Counted from the stretch's first letter, positions 44,252-55,249 are shown. The stretch: DNA of 64,000 nucleotides from Candidatus Eisenbergiella stercoravium (GCA_019113175.1 DXHY01000063.1:1-64000); one strand, 5' to 3'. Program-made: numbers and translations. Notes: generated by a model not told the origin, from the letters alone.

Positions 44252-45146
44252 TACATTTTTTTATACATTAAAACAGGGTATTATCAATATCTTCCGGAAT
44301 AAGTGGTTTTCGCTGGCGTCCATTGCGACGATCAGCGCCAGCCTCTTTATTCTGGGGCTTTTTTATGCCGTGATTCTGAACTTCCAGAATATCGTCCATA
44401 CCGCGGAAGAGGGGGTTTCCGTTACCATCTTCTTTCAGGAGGGAACGACGGAGGAACGGATGAAGGAAATCGGCGCGCAGATCGAGGCGAGGGACGATGT
44501 GACGCGGGTGGAATTCACCTCGGCGGAAGAAGCCTGGGAGTATTATAAGGAGAATTTCATTCCGGAAGAATATGCGGACGGCTTCCCGGAGGGTGACAAC
44601 CCGCTGGAAAACTGTGCGAGCTATGAGATTTTCATGGATGATGTGGAGCACCAGGCGGATCTGGTCGCCTATCTGGAAACCATTCCCGAGATTCGGACGG
44701 TGAACGAGTCGGCTCTTGCGGCGAATACGCTGACCGGCGTAAATGCGCTGGTAGCGTACGTTTCTGCCGGCATCATCATCATTCTTATCCTGGTGTCCAT
44801 GTTCCTGATCAATAACACGGTTACCATCGGTATTTCTGTCCGGAAGGAAGAAATTAATATCATGAAATATATCGGTGCAACGGATTTCTTCGTTCGTGCT
44901 CCTTTTGTGATCGAGGGAATTCTGATTGGTATTCTGGGGTCCATCCTGCCTCTGGCGGGAATCTATGTGATGTACAACAATGTGCTGGAATTTATTAACA
45001 ACCGGTTTTCCATTCTGTCGGGACTGCTCCAGTTCCTTCCGGTAAACGAGGTCTACCGTACCATGGTGCCTGTGGTTGTTCTGATCGGTGTGGGAATCGG
45101 TTTCCTGGGCAGTTTTGTTACTGTGCGGAAGCATCTGCGTGTCTGA
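44241..45146 (+). CDS. ftsX: Cell division protein FtsX
   Basis: This 301-aa protein is the FtsX membrane subunit. It has a cytoplasmic N-terminus, a first membrane helix at about residues 22-44, an extracellular loop of about 120 residues, and three C-terminal helices (about residues 172-194, 220-245 and 272-295). The SALAANTLTGVNALV and MKYIGATDFFVRAPFVIEGILIG motifs are typical. Its overlap with ftsE indicates coupling, and the next gene encodes the likely extracellular hydrolase partner. Confidence 0.94.
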   Translation: MRISTFFYTLKQGIINIFRNKWFSLASIATISASLFILGLFYAVILNFQNIVHTAEEGVSVTIFFQEGTTEERMKEIGAQIEARDDVTRVEFTSAEEAWEYYKENFIPEEYADGFPEGDNPLENCASYEIFMDDVEHQADLVAYLETIPEIRTVNESALAANTLTGVNALVAYVSAGIIIILILVSMFLINNTVTIGISVRKEEINIMKYIGATDFFVRAPFVIEGILIGILGSILPLAGIYVMYNNVLEFINNRFSILSGLLQFLPVNEVYRTMVPVVVLIGVGIGFLGSFVTVRKHLRV

Positions 45147-45174
45147 CCGGGAAAGAGCGAACGGAGAGAAGCCT

Positions 45175-46413
45175 ATGGGAAAATACGGAAAAAGAAGACG
45201 GGCATTTCTTCCTCTTCTGTTGTGTTCTCTGCTTCTGACCGGCTGGCCGGCTTACGGAATTGAAAGCAGAGCGGCAACTGCGGATGAGCTGGAGCAGAGC
45301 ATTAAGGAAAAGGAAGAGGCCATCAGCCAGGCGCAGGAGCAGAAGGAGGAGATTCAGGCAAACATCTCCAATATTCAGGCGATGGTGGACGAGCTGGAAA
45401 GTACAAAGGATGATCTGCAGGCATATGTGGTGCAGCTGGACGGCAATCTGGCTGAGATTCAGTCCAGGATCAGCGAGCTGAAAGGGCTGATTGAAGAGAA
45501 GGAAGCTGAAATTGAGGAAACACAGCAGGAGCTGGAGGAAGCTGTTGCCCAGGAGGAAGAACAGTATGCGGCCATGAAGGTCCGGATTCAGTATTCCTAT
45601 GAGCGGGGATCGGAAAATCTGCTGGAAATGCTGTTTTCTGCCGACAGCTTCGGAGAGCTTCTGAACCGGGTCGGCTATATTGAACAGATGAACGCCTATG
45701 ATCAGGAGCAGCTTGCCATTTATATCAAGAACAGAGAGCTGGTGGAAGCCTGTAAGACGGCTCTCGAGGAAGAACAGGAGGTTCTGGAGGAAGCCAGGGC
45801 CGAGGTAGAGGAGGAAGAGGCTGGTCTGGAGACTCTGATAGCGGAGAAGGAAGCGCAGATTACCTCCTATCAGACCGACATCAATAACAAAGAAGCTGCT
45901 ATTGCGGAATATGAAGCGGATATCGCCGAACAGAATTCCACGATTGCCGCGCTGGAGGCTGCGGCGGCGGAGGCCAAAAAGCAGCTGGAGGAGCTGAATC
46001 AGCCGCAGGTGAGCTATGACGGCGGCATGTTTCAGATGCCTCTTGCCTCCTACAAACGGGTTTCTTCGGAGTACGGCTATCGCGTTCATCCGACGCTGGG
46101 CGTGAACAAATTCCATAACGGCGTGGACTTCGCGGCGAATTCCGGCACACCGATTATGGCGGCCTATGATGGGACCGTTGTGGGAGCGGCCTACAACAGC
46201 TCCATGGGAAATTATGTGATGATTGATCACGGAGACGGACTGTATACGATTTACATGCATGCTTCCGCACTGTACGTTTCCAGCGGACAGACCGTGTCGA
46301 AGGGAGAAACGATAGCCGCGGTTGGCTCGACAGGGCGTTCGACGGGGCCGCATCTGCATTTCAGCGTCCGCCTGAACGGGGAGTATGTGAATCCCTGGAA
46401 TTATTTGAGCTGA
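45175..46413 (+). CDS. PcsB/CwlO-like M23 peptidoglycan hydrolase
   Basis: The 412-aa secreted protein has a signal peptide (RRAFLPLLLCSLLLTGWPAYG), a long coiled coil from about residue 35 to 275, and a C-terminal M23 LytM domain with HNGVDFAANSGTPIMAA, DHGDGLYTIYMHAS and GPHLHFSVR metal and catalytic residues. This matches FtsEX-controlled hydrolases such as EnvC-like and PcsB-like proteins, in which the coiled coil is gripped by FtsX. Its place 28 nt after ftsX supports direct control. ACGGAGAG precedes the ATG. Confidence 0.92.
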   Translation: MGKYGKRRRAFLPLLLCSLLLTGWPAYGIESRAATADELEQSIKEKEEAISQAQEQKEEIQANISNIQAMVDELESTKDDLQAYVVQLDGNLAEIQSRISELKGLIEEKEAEIEETQQELEEAVAQEEEQYAAMKVRIQYSYERGSENLLEMLFSADSFGELLNRVGYIEQMNAYDQEQLAIYIKNRELVEACKTALEEEQEVLEEARAEVEEEEAGLETLIAEKEAQITSYQTDINNKEAAIAEYEADIAEQNSTIAALEAAAAEAKKQLEELNQPQVSYDGGMFQMPLASYKRVSSEYGYRVHPTLGVNKFHNGVDFAANSGTPIMAAYDGTVVGAAYNSSMGNYVMIDHGDGLYTIYMHASALYVSSGQTVSKGETIAAVGSTGRSTGPHLHFSVRLNGEYVNPWNYLS

Positions 46414-46563
46414 TCAAATATATAATGGTTACTGAAAAGAAAAGAACGCCGGGGGGAGGTCCTGAAAGTTGGCCTGACTGCGGCGTTCGGCTTTGAACGG
46501 AAGGAACGTTGGACGGCAGCAGCCCTTCTGGACGGAGGTTCAGACAGAAAGGAGCAGCATGAG

Positions 46564-47841
46564 ATGAAAAACCGAAAAAGCTTCTGGGGGGGAGTTCTGA
46601 CAGGGGTGCTTGCGGTGGCGCTGGTGGCGGGGGGCATCTATCTGGGATATTCGGCGTGGATGTTTTTTCAGTATTCCAGAACGCAGAACGTATCCGTACA
46701 GGAAACTGCGGAAGGCGTGAGCGCGAACAGTGTGGCGACGCAGAACACGCTGAACAAGCTGGATGTGATTGAGGAAACCATAGAAAAATATTATCTGGAG
46801 GACGTGGAGGAACAGACTCTGGAGGATGGCATCTATAAGGGGATGGTGGAAGCCCTGGGAGATCCCTATTCCACTTATTATGCGCCGGATGAGCTGAAGC
46901 AGATCCAGGAAAAAACGGAAGGAGTCTACTACGGCATCGGAGCCTATATCGGAATTGATACGGAAACCTCTCTTCCCAGACTGACGAGAATCATCGACGG
47001 AACTCCGGCACAGGAAAGCGGGCTGAGAGCCGGAGATCTGATCTATCAGGTGGATGGAACCGATGTGCAGGGTATGGAACTGGAGCAGGTGACCAGTCTG
47101 GTAAAGGGAGAAGAGGGAACTAAGGTACACTTGACCATCATTCGGGAAGGAGAATCGGATTATCTAGAGGTTGACGTGGTCCGCCGTCAGGTGGAGAGCC
47201 CTACGGTGAATCAGGAAATGCTGGATGACCGCATCGGTTATATTCAGATCACGGAATTCGATACAGTTACCCTGGATCAGTTTACGGAGGCGCTGGCAGT
47301 CTGCCGGGGCAAAGGCATGGAGGGCCTGATTCTGGACCTGCGCGGCAATCCGGGAGGTAACCTTTCCACGGTCTGTGAGATCGCCAGACAGATTCTCCCT
47401 AAAGGGCTGATTGTCTATACTGAAGACAAGAACGGAAAGCGGACGGAATACAGCTGCGACGGCGAGCATGAGATGACGGAGGAACTGGTGGTTCTTGTGG
47501 ACGGCAACAGCGCCAGCGCATCTGAGATTCTCGCCGGAGCCATCAAGGATTATGGTATTGGAACGCTGGTGGGTACCACTACCTTTGGCAAGGGCATCGT
47601 GCAGCGGATCATTTCCCTCACGGACGGATCCGCCGTAAAGCTGACCGTCAGCCACTATTACACTCCCAACGGCAACAACATCCATGGAGTGGGCATTGAA
47701 CCTGACGTGGAGATTGCCTTTGACGGTGACGCCTATTATAACGACGGTGTGGATAACCAGCTTCAAAAGGCCATTGAGCTGATGAATGAGAAGCTGGGAG
47801 CGGCTGAGGGGCAGGAAGAGGCTGCTGAGACTGCAGCGTAA
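46564..47841 (+). CDS. S41 family carboxy-terminal processing protease
   Basis: This 425-aa CtpA-like protease has an N-terminal signal anchor (GVLTGVLAVALVAGGIYLGY), a PDZ domain (PRLTRIIDGTPAQESGLRAGDLIYQVDG), and the S41 catalytic domain with the Ser in GNSASASEILAGAIKDYG and the Lys in GTTTFGKGIVQ. It cuts extracytoplasmic proteins near their C-termini, possibly cell-wall enzymes, which fits its place after ftsEX and the M23 hydrolase. AAAGGAG lies 9 nt before the ATG. The C-terminus is Glu/Ala-rich. Confidence 0.94.
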   Translation: MKNRKSFWGGVLTGVLAVALVAGGIYLGYSAWMFFQYSRTQNVSVQETAEGVSANSVATQNTLNKLDVIEETIEKYYLEDVEEQTLEDGIYKGMVEALGDPYSTYYAPDELKQIQEKTEGVYYGIGAYIGIDTETSLPRLTRIIDGTPAQESGLRAGDLIYQVDGTDVQGMELEQVTSLVKGEEGTKVHLTIIREGESDYLEVDVVRRQVESPTVNQEMLDDRIGYIQITEFDTVTLDQFTEALAVCRGKGMEGLILDLRGNPGGNLSTVCEIARQILPKGLIVYTEDKNGKRTEYSCDGEHEMTEELVVLVDGNSASASEILAGAIKDYGIGTLVGTTTFGKGIVQRIISLTDGSAVKLTVSHYYTPNGNNIHGVGIEPDVEIAFDGDAYYNDGVDNQLQKAIELMNEKLGAAEGQEEAAETAA

Positions 47842-47883
47842 AGAGGCTGACGGGTGGATATTGGGAGTTGGGAATGAGAAAGG

Positions 47884-47921
47884 GTACAGAACAAACATTC
47901 GATTTTGTTCTGTACTTTTTC
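47884..47921 (+). terminator. Terminator after the S41 protease gene
   Basis: GTACAGAACAAA (47884-47895) and TTTGTTCTGTAC (47904-47915) pair perfectly, followed by TTTTT. Confidence 0.93.
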
Positions 47922-47930
47922 TTTTGCGTC

Positions 47931-47939
47931 TGGTATAAT
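47931..47939 (+). promoter_or_regulatory. Extended -10 promoter of the pseudogene
   Basis: TGGTATAAT is a perfect extended -10; no clear -35 is present. It lies 79 nt before the GGGAGGTGA ribosome site and ATG of the decayed gene. Confidence 0.5.
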
Positions 47940-48017
47940 CGGGATGATAATCAGATGTTTAGAAGTTGGGCGGCAGTAAGATAATGGCAGGGTGCAATTA
48001 TAGGGAGGTGAATATAG

Positions 48018-48841
48018 ATGATTTTTGATCTTTCAAACTTCAGTTTATATCGGGAAGATAATCGCCTGGAGATAAAAAAAGCCAAGGGTGGTCTGCCACT
48101 GGATTAACAGATGAAGCAAAGTTAAGAAAAGATTTTTGGGATACGATCAATAATCATAGTAAAATATCTGTTAATTTACTGAAAGATAGAGATGTAAAAA
48201 CATATACAATGGACAACGGGAACATTATCCTGGCGATATATGTGCCTATGGCGAAGCGTGAGCAGAAGCCAATATATATTAATACTGATTTTTACGTTGG
48301 ACAAGGCGTTGTCATAAAAAAGAATCCGAATGAAATTATTATGGAATATCCGGGATATGTGAGGATTGGAAAACAGCAGATGCTGAAAGGCGGTATTTCT
48401 GATCCCCGGAATAAGGCATTAATGAAGCTGTTTAATATGATCGGAATTGGTGAGCGTGCAGGAAGTGGGGTGCCGGATATTTTTGCTGTCTGGGAAGAGG
48501 AAGGGTGGATAGAACCGGAAGTGAATGAGCAGTATAACCCGGATAGGACAATTTTAAAGCTTCCTTTGGAAAAGCAAGCGAAAAAAACAAGCAAAAAAAA
48601 CAAGCGAAAAAAGCAAGCACAAAAAGCACCTGAATTAAAACAGACTCACAAGACACTGAAAAACAAGGAGAAAATTCTTAATTACCTGTCACAGATTGAT
48701 GCCGCAAAAACGAACGAAATTGCCGATATATTGGAATTGAGCGAGGCACGGACACGTGCGTTGCTGAAAGAACTGGCTGACGAGGGAGCTATAGAATCAA
48801 GAGGTAAAACGAAAAAGAAAGAATACTATTTTTCTCATAAA
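48018..48841 (+). pseudogene. Decayed AlbA_2/Schlafen-type ATP-binding regulator
   Basis: Pieces of an AlbA_2-type gene are joined by deletions. From ATG 48018 (good GGGAGGTGA) the frame reads a typical N-terminus, REDNRLEIKKAKGGLPL, then stops at 48105-48107. From 48104 another frame continues with LTDEAKLRKDFWDTINNHSK and IYVPMAKREQKPIYINTDF, then jumps straight to the C-terminal ATPase-like and winged-helix part (IIMEYPGYVRIGKQQMLKGGISDPRNKALMKLF, GIGERAGSG). About 35 codons are missing at the first joint and well over 100 at the second compared with the family from memory. The frame has lost its stop and runs into uvrB in another frame. Confidence 0.8.
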
Positions 48842-48888
48842 GATAGGGACAGGAAGGAAATTCGGGGAAAAAGGAGTAAGAAATTATT

Positions 48889-50946
48889 ATGGAGAACCAG
48901 GGACATTCGCAATCCGCTGGCAAAGGCCAGCTCCTTGCTCATGAAACCGGCGAAAAGGCCGCCGGTTTCAAACTACACTCAGAATACCAGCCCACCGGCG
49001 ATCAGCCCGCGGCCATCGCAAACCTGGTGGACGGCTTCAAAAAAGGCTATCAATTCCAGACTTTACTGGGTGTTACGGGGTCTGGAAAGACCTTCACCAT
49101 GGCCAATATCATCCAGCAGCTGCAGAGGCCCACGCTGGTGATTGCCCACAATAAAACACTGGCGGGACAGCTTTACGGGGAGTTTAAGGAGTTCTTCCCG
49201 GAGAACGCGGTGGAGTATTTTGTGTCCTACTATGATTATTATCAGCCGGAGGCCTATGTGCCCTCATCGGATACCTATATTGCGAAGGACTCGGCCATCA
49301 ATGACGAGATCGACAAGCTCCGCCTGTCGGCTACGGCGTCCCTGGCAGAGCGGAGGGACGTGGTGGTGGTTGCCAGCGTGTCCTGTATCTACGGTCTGGG
49401 CAGCCCGGATGAGTATAAGGACAAGATCGTGTCTCTCAGGCCGGGAATGACGAAGGACAGGGATACGGTAATCCGGGAGCTGATTGATCTTCAGTATGAC
49501 AGGAACGACATGGACCTGGGAAGAAGCTGCTTCCGGGTGCGCGGGGACGTTCTGGAGATCAATCCGGCACAGGGCGGCGACTATCTGATCCGGGTGGAAT
49601 TCTTCGGGGACGAAATCGATCGGATCGCCGAGGTGGATCCGCTGAGCGGACGGCTCGTTTCCACGCTGGAGCATGTGGCCATTTTTCCGGCGTCACATTA
49701 TGTGGTTTCTCAGGATAAAATCAACATTGCCTGTGAAAATATAGAAAAGGAGCTGGAGGAGAGAATCCGGTATTTCAAGAGCGAGGACAAGCTGCTGGAG
49801 GCTCAGCGGATCTCGGAGCGGACGAATTTTGACATTGAGATGCTGCGGGAGACGGGCTTCTGTTCCGGCATTGAAAACTATTCCCGGCATCTGAACGGAA
49901 CCGCGCCGGGAGAGCCGCCCATGACGTTGCTGGATTTCTTCCCGGATGATTTCCTGATCATCGTGGATGAGTCCCATATGACGATCCCTCAGATCCGCGG
50001 CATGTTCGCGGGGGACCGTTCCAGAAAGAACACGCTGGTGGAGTACGGCTTCAGGCTTCCTTCGGCGCTGGACAACCGGCCGCTGAATTTTGAGGAGTTT
50101 GAATCCCATATTGATCAGATGCTGTTCGTATCCGCTACGCCTTCCGAGTATGAAGCGGCGCATGAGCTGAACCGGGTGGAGCAGATCATCCGTCCTACGG
50201 GGCTGCTGGATCCGGAGGTGTCGGTGCGTCCCGTGGAGGGGCAGATCGATGATCTGGTGGGAGAGATCAGAAAGGAAATCGGGAAGCATAACAAGATTCT
50301 GGTGACCACGCTGACCAAGCGGATGGCGGAGGATCTGACCGACTATCTGAGAGAGGTGGGTATCCGGGTGAAGTATCTTCATTCCGATATCGATACGCTG
50401 GAACGGTCGGAAATCATCCGGGATATGCGTCTGGATGTGTTCGATGTGCTGGTGGGCATTAACCTGCTGAGAGAGGGACTGGACATTCCTGAGATTTCTC
50501 TTGTCGCCATCCTGGATGCGGACAAGGAGGGCTTCCTGCGTTCGGAGACCTCTCTGATTCAGACCATCGGCCGTGCCGCGAGAAATGCGGAGGGGCATGT
50601 CATCATGTACGCGGACAGCATGACGGACTCCATGCGGGCGGCCATCGACGAAACGAATCGAAGGCGCGAGCTCCAGCAGAAGTACAACGAGGAGCACGGC
50701 ATCACGCCGCAGACCATCAAAAAGAGCGTGCGTGATCTCATCAGCATATCGAAGGAGATCGCGAAAGAGGAGGTCCGCTTCGAAAAGGATCCGGAATCCA
50801 TGGACGAAAAGGAGCTGACAAAGCTCATCGCGGATGTGGAAAAGAAGATGAAGAAGGCCGCTTCGGAGCTGAACTTCGAGGCAGCCGCCGAGCTGCGTGA
50901 CAAGATGGTGGATCTGAAAAAGACGCTGCAGAAAATAAAGGAATAA
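48889..50946 (+). CDS. uvrB: UvrABC system protein B
   Basis: The 685-aa helicase-like damage-verification subunit of nucleotide excision repair has Walker A in [15 protein letters not shown], the beta-hairpin region [22 protein letters not shown], the DESH box ([16 protein letters not shown]), motifs V and VI ([31 protein letters not shown]) and a C-terminal UVR coiled coil. The first about 25 residues are a non-conserved extension; AAGGAG lies 14 nt before the ATG, so the start is slightly uncertain. It is followed 11 nt later by uvrA. Confidence 0.97.
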   Translation: MENQGHSQSAGKGQLLAHETGEKAAGFKLHSEYQPTGDQPAAIANLVDGFKKGYQFQTLLGVTGSGKTFTMANIIQQLQRPTLVIAHNKTLAGQLYGEFKEFFPENAVEYFVSYYDYYQPEAYVPSSDTYIAKDSAINDEIDKLRLSATASLAERRDVVVVASVSCIYGLGSPDEYKDKIVSLRPGMTKDRDTVIRELIDLQYDRNDMDLGRSCFRVRGDVLEINPAQGGDYLIRVEFFGDEIDRIAEVDPLSGRLVSTLEHVAIFPASHYVVSQDKINIACENIEKELEERIRYFKSEDKLLEAQRISERTNFDIEMLRETGFCSGIENYSRHLNGTAPGEPPMTLLDFFPDDFLIIVDESHMTIPQIRGMFAGDRSRKNTLVEYGFRLPSALDNRPLNFEEFESHIDQMLFVSATPSEYEAAHELNRVEQIIRPTGLLDPEVSVRPVEGQIDDLVGEIRKEIGKHNKILVTTLTKRMAEDLTDYLREVGIRVKYLHSDIDTLERSEIIRDMRLDVFDVLVGINLLREGLDIPEISLVAILDADKEGFLRSETSLIQTIGRAARNAEGHVIMYADSMTDSMRAAIDETNRRRELQQKYNEEHGITPQTIKKSVRDLISISKEIAKEEVRFEKDPESMDEKELTKLIADVEKKMKKAASELNFEAAAELRDKMVDLKKTLQKIKE

Positions 50947-50957
50947 ACGGAGGAAGC

Positions 50958-53858
50958 ATGGAACAGGAAAGCATAAAGATGAGGCCCCGGGAATACATCA
51001 AAATCAGAGGGGCCAACGAACACAATCTGAAGAACATCGACGTGGACATTCCGAGGAACGAACTGGTGGTTCTGACCGGCCTGTCCGGTTCGGGAAAATC
51101 CTCTCTCGCTTTTGATACGATCTATGCGGAGGGGCAGAGAAGATATATGGAATCCCTGTCCTCCTACGCGAGACAGTTTCTGGGGCAGATGGAGAAGCCC
51201 AACGTGGAGAAAATCGAAGGGCTTTCTCCTGCCATCTCCATCGATCAGAAATCCACCAACAGGAATCCGCGTTCCACGGTGGGAACGGTGACGGAGATTT
51301 ACGACTATTTCCGTCTGCTCTATGCCAGAATCGGCGTTCCGCACTGCCCGAAGTGCGGCAAGGAAATCAAAAAGCAGTCCGTGGATCAGATGGTGGATCA
51401 GATCATGGCGCTGCCGGAGGGAACCCGTATTCAGCTTCTGGCCCCGGTGGTCCGGGGAAGAAAGGGCGAGCACGTCAAGGTGCTGGAGCGCGCCAGACGA
51501 AGCGGCTACGTGCGCGTCCGTGTGGACGGAAGCCTGTATGAACTGACGGAAGAGATTAAGCTGGATAAAAATATCAAGCACAACATCGAAATCGTGGTAG
51601 ACCGACTGGTGGTGAAGCCCGGAATTGACAGACGGCTTGCGGATTCCATTGAAAGCGTGCTGTCGCTCACTGACGGTCTGCTGTTTGTGGATGTGATCGG
51701 CGGTGAGGCCATGACCTTCAGCCAGAGCTTTGCATGCCCGGACTGCGGAATCAGCATTGACGAGATTGAGCCGCGAAGCTTTTCCTTCAACAATCCCTTC
51801 GGCGCCTGCCCGGAGTGCTATGGCCTGGGATATAAGATGGAATTTGACGTGGACCTGATGATTCCGGATAAGAGCAAGAGCATTAACGGGGGTGCCATCA
51901 TCGTCATGGGATGGCAGTCCTGTAATGAGCCGGGCAGCTTTACCAATGCCATCCTGCAGGCGCTGGCGAAGGAGTATCATTTCAGCCTGGATACTCCCTT
52001 TGAGCAGTACAGCGACAAAGTGAAAAATATCCTGCTCCATGGGACCGGCGGCCATGAGGTGGAGGTCCATTATAAGGGGCAGAGAGGAACGGGAGTTTAT
52101 CCTGTCGCCTTTGAAGGGCTGATCAGGAGCGTGGAGAGAAGATACCGGGAAACCGCCTCGGAGATTTCCAAGCAGGAATATGAGACCTTCATGAGCATCA
52201 CACCCTGTCCTGCCTGTAAGGGGATGCGCCTGAAGAAAGGGGCGCTCGCCGTTACGGTCTGCGGGAAAAATATTTATGAGATCACCTCCCTTTCCATCCG
52301 GAAGCTTCAGGAATTCCTGAACGATATGGAGCTGACGCCTCAGCAGCTTCTGATCGGAAAGCAGATTATTAAGGAAATCAAAGCCCGTGTGGGCTTTCTG
52401 GTGGACGTGGGACTGGACTATCTGTCCCTGTCTCGGGCGACGGGGACCCTGTCCGGCGGCGAGGCGCAGAGAATCCGCCTTGCCACACAGATCGGTTCCG
52501 GGCTGGTTGGAGTCTGCTATATTCTGGACGAGCCCAGCATCGGCCTGCACCAGCGGGACAACGACAAGCTGCTGAATACACTGAAGAATCTCAGGGATCT
52601 CGGCAATACCCTGCTGGTGGTGGAGCACGATGAGGATACCATGCTCGCGGCGGACTATATTGTGGATATCGGTCCCGGAGCCGGTTCTCACGGCGGAGAG
52701 GTGGTGGCCTGCGGCACGGCACAGGAGCTGATGAAAAATCCGGCCTCCATCACCGGAAAATACTTAAGCGGAGAGCTTTCCATTCCGGTTCCGGCGCAGC
52801 GCAGGAAGCCAACGGGCTGGATCACGGTGAAGGGGGCGGCGGAAAACAATCTGAGAAATATCGACGTCCGCTTCCCGCTCGGCGTGATGACCTGTGTGAC
52901 CGGGGTTTCCGGCTCCGGCAAAAGCTCTCTGGTGAACGAGATTCTTTACAAGACGCTGGCGAGGGATCTGAACCGGGCCAGAACCATTCCCGGAAAAAGC
53001 AGGGGAATCGAGGGAATTGATCAGCTGGATAAGGTGATCGACATCGATCAGTCCCCCATCGGCCGCACGCCCCGTTCCAATCCCGCCACCTATACCGGTG
53101 TGTTCGACATGATCCGGGACCTGTTCGCTTCCACGCCCGACGCAAAGGCAAGGGGATATAAAAAGGGCCGGTTCAGCTTCAACGTGAAGGGCGGCCGCTG
53201 CGAGGCCTGCAGCGGAGACGGCATTATCAAGATCGAGATGCATTTCCTTCCCGACGTGTATGTGCCCTGTGAGGTCTGCGGAGGGAAGCGTTATAACCGC
53301 GAGACCCTGGATGTGAAGTATAAGGGAAAGAGCATTTTTGACGTGCTGGATATGACCGTGGAGGAGGCGGTGGAGTTTTTTGAAAATGTGCCCTCCATCC
53401 GCAGAAAAATCGAAACGCTCTATGATGTGGGCCTGTCCTACGTGAAGCTGGGACAGCCCTCCACCACTCTGTCCGGCGGCGAGGCTCAGCGCATCAAGCT
53501 GGCGGCGGAGCTGAGCAGGAGGAGCACCGGAAAGACCATTTACATTCTGGACGAGCCCACCACCGGCCTGCATTTTGCGGATGTGCATAAGCTGGTCGAT
53601 ATCCTTCACCGCCTTGCCGACGGCGGAAATACGGTCGTCGTTATCGAACACAATCTGGACGTGATCAAGACGGCTGACTATATCATCGACATGGGGCCGG
53701 AAGGCGGAGACGGCGGCGGAACTGTAGTCGCTCAGGGAACGCCGGAGGAGGTGGCGGAGAATCCCGCTTCCTACACCGGATATTATGTGAAGAAAATGCT
53801 GGACCGCGCAAAAGGGATAACCGGCCCGGCTTTGCGAATGGCGCGGAGTGAACTGTAA
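50958..53858 (+). CDS. uvrA: UvrABC system protein A
   Basis: This 966-aa damage-recognition ATPase has two ABC modules: Walker A motifs [16 protein letters not shown] and [16 protein letters not shown], signature motifs [13 protein letters not shown] and [13 protein letters not shown], and Walker [11 protein letters not shown] and [10 protein letters not shown]. Zinc-binding cysteine pairs are seen in [18 protein letters not shown] with CPECYGLG, and CEACSGDG with CEVCGGKR. It forms the UvrA2-UvrB complex with the product of the preceding gene. It lies 11 nt after uvrB; the ATG has GGAGG upstream. Confidence 0.98.
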   Translation: MEQESIKMRPREYIKIRGANEHNLKNIDVDIPRNELVVLTGLSGSGKSSLAFDTIYAEGQRRYMESLSSYARQFLGQMEKPNVEKIEGLSPAISIDQKSTNRNPRSTVGTVTEIYDYFRLLYARIGVPHCPKCGKEIKKQSVDQMVDQIMALPEGTRIQLLAPVVRGRKGEHVKVLERARRSGYVRVRVDGSLYELTEEIKLDKNIKHNIEIVVDRLVVKPGIDRRLADSIESVLSLTDGLLFVDVIGGEAMTFSQSFACPDCGISIDEIEPRSFSFNNPFGACPECYGLGYKMEFDVDLMIPDKSKSINGGAIIVMGWQSCNEPGSFTNAILQALAKEYHFSLDTPFEQYSDKVKNILLHGTGGHEVEVHYKGQRGTGVYPVAFEGLIRSVERRYRETASEISKQEYETFMSITPCPACKGMRLKKGALAVTVCGKNIYEITSLSIRKLQEFLNDMELTPQQLLIGKQIIKEIKARVGFLVDVGLDYLSLSRATGTLSGGEAQRIRLATQIGSGLVGVCYILDEPSIGLHQRDNDKLLNTLKNLRDLGNTLLVVEHDEDTMLAADYIVDIGPGAGSHGGEVVACGTAQELMKNPASITGKYLSGELSIPVPAQRRKPTGWITVKGAAENNLRNIDVRFPLGVMTCVTGVSGSGKSSLVNEILYKTLARDLNRARTIPGKSRGIEGIDQLDKVIDIDQSPIGRTPRSNPATYTGVFDMIRDLFASTPDAKARGYKKGRFSFNVKGGRCEACSGDGIIKIEMHFLPDVYVPCEVCGGKRYNRETLDVKYKGKSIFDVLDMTVEEAVEFFENVPSIRRKIETLYDVGLSYVKLGQPSTTLSGGEAQRIKLAAELSRRSTGKTIYILDEPTTGLHFADVHKLVDILHRLADGGNTVVVIEHNLDVIKTADYIIDMGPEGGDGGGTVVAQGTPEEVAENPASYTGYYVKKMLDRAKGITGPALRMARSEL

Positions 53859-54225
53859 CAGCCTGATTCCCGGAAAACTTAATTTTTTATGAAAAGGCTT
53901 TCCAAGGCCGTGTTTTTAGGTTATAATAACAGACGGTATATTGCGCGAAGCGAAATCGAATAGGGGAAGGAACTTCCCCTGTTTGATTATTGACGAATAA
54001 AACAATATATCGAATGAGATAAGACATAATTTCGATTAATATCGTGAATGTGGAATATCCATGCTTGATTCATGACGAATTGGTCTATAATAGAGAATAG
54101 AGACGACAGCGCGCAGGAGAGGAAAAGCCCGAGGGCTGCTTTCAAAACATCAGTCACAAGTTGTTTTCGGGAAGCGGCCGAAGACTGCTTTTCGGCGTTG
54201 CCTTTATTTGGAATTGGAGGAAATT
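53859..54225 (+). other. Regulatory spacer before mreB
   Basis: No gene is seen. The stretch contains a promoter-like TTTCCA/TATAAT pair (53899-53927), a perfect AGGGGAAG/CTTCCCCT hairpin (53962-53980), a second TATAAT at 54086-54091 with TTGATT 15 bp upstream, and small hairpins in the last 100 nt (AGCCC/GGGCT near 54127; GCCGAAGA/TTTTCGGC near 54178-54197). A leader of 120 to 290 nt before the start is therefore likely. Confidence 0.55.
53899..53927 (+). promoter_or_regulatory. Putative distal promoter of mreB
   Basis: TTTCCA at 53899-53904 and TATAAT at 53922-53927 are 17 bp apart. A second candidate, TTGATT/TATAAT with 15 bp (54065-54091), lies closer to the gene. Confidence 0.5.
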
Positions 54226-55221
54226 ATGCAGTACACGGATATTGGAATTGACCTGGGCACGGCCAGCATACTGGTATATATCAGAGGAAAGGGCGTGGTT
54301 CTGAAGGAGCCCAGCGTTGTGGCCTTTGACAGGGATACGAACAAGATCAAGGCGATCGGTGAAGACGCCAGACTGATGCTGGGACGTACGCCGGGTAATA
54401 TCGTTGCGGTCAGGCCTCTGAGGCAGGGCGTCATTTCCGATTATACCGTTACGGAAAAGATGCTGAAGCATTTCATCCAGAAGGCCCTTGGCAGAAAGAC
54501 CTTCCGCAAGCCCAGAATCGCAGTCTGTGTACCCAGCGGCGTTACCGAAGTGGAGAAGAAGGCGGTTGAGGACGCGACCTATCAGGCCGGAGCGAGAGAG
54601 GTTTCCATCATTGAGGAGCCGATCGCGGCGGCAATCGGAGCCGGCATCGATATTTCCCGTCCCTGCGGCAACATGATCGTGGATATTGGAGGTGGAACCT
54701 CCGACATCGCGGTGATTTCCCTGGGAGGAACCGTTGTGAGCGCGTCCATCAAGATTGCAGGAGATGATTTCGACGAAGCGCTGGTCCGCTATATGAGGAA
54801 GAAGCATAATCTTCTTATCGGTGAAAGAACGGCGGAGGATATCAAGATTAAGATCGGTTCCGCCTATAAGCGGCCGGAGCCTGATTATATGGATGTGAGA
54901 GGCCGGAACCTGGTGACGGGACTTCCCAAAACGGTGAAGGTTTCTTCGGAGGAGACGGAAGAGGCGCTGAAGGAGCCCACGCTCCAGATTGTGGAAGCCA
55001 TTCACAGCGTTCTGGAGAGAACGCCTCCGGAGCTGGCTGCGGATATTGCTGACAGAGGAATCGTCCTGACGGGAGGAGGAAGCCTTCTGCGCGGACTGGA
55101 GGAGCTGATCAGCGAAAGAACCGGAATCAATACCATGACGGCTGAGGATCCGATGACGGCCGTTGCTATCGGAACCGGAAAATACGTGGAATTCCTGTGC
55201 GGATACAAGGACGAGATCTGA
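54226..55221 (+). CDS. mreB: Rod shape-determining protein MreB/Mbl
   Basis: The 331-aa actin homologue guides the cell-wall elongation machinery. Signatures are IGIDLGTASILVYIRGKGVVLKEPSVVA at the N-terminus, VPSGVTEVEKKAV, IIEEPIAAAIGAG, the phosphate-binding VDIGGGTSDIAVIS and VLTGGGSLLRGLEEL. No mreC or mreD follows, so this is a stand-alone copy of the Mbl/MreBH sort; which paralog cannot be said by eye. GGAGG lies 7 nt before the ATG at 54226, favoured over 54208. A terminator follows. Confidence 0.94.
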   Translation: MQYTDIGIDLGTASILVYIRGKGVVLKEPSVVAFDRDTNKIKAIGEDARLMLGRTPGNIVAVRPLRQGVISDYTVTEKMLKHFIQKALGRKTFRKPRIAVCVPSGVTEVEKKAVEDATYQAGAREVSIIEEPIAAAIGAGIDISRPCGNMIVDIGGGTSDIAVISLGGTVVSASIKIAGDDFDEALVRYMRKKHNLLIGERTAEDIKIKIGSAYKRPEPDYMDVRGRNLVTGLPKTVKVSSEETEEALKEPTLQIVEAIHSVLERTPPELAADIADRGIVLTGGGSLLRGLEELISERTGINTMTAEDPMTAVAIGTGKYVEFLCGYKDEI

Positions 55222-55249
55222 ACAGGACAGAAGAGAAAACAGGCATTGG

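Noticed and set aside
48209-49141. Intact 310-residue protein upstream of uvrB
   Set aside because: The frame starts inside a decayed AlbA_2-type gene, lacks most of its domains and runs about 250 nt into uvrB in another frame.
50559-52691. Long - strand frame of about 700 codons opposite uvrB/uvrA
   Set aside because: GC-biased third positions of the real genes leave the opposite strand open; no protein family features are seen.
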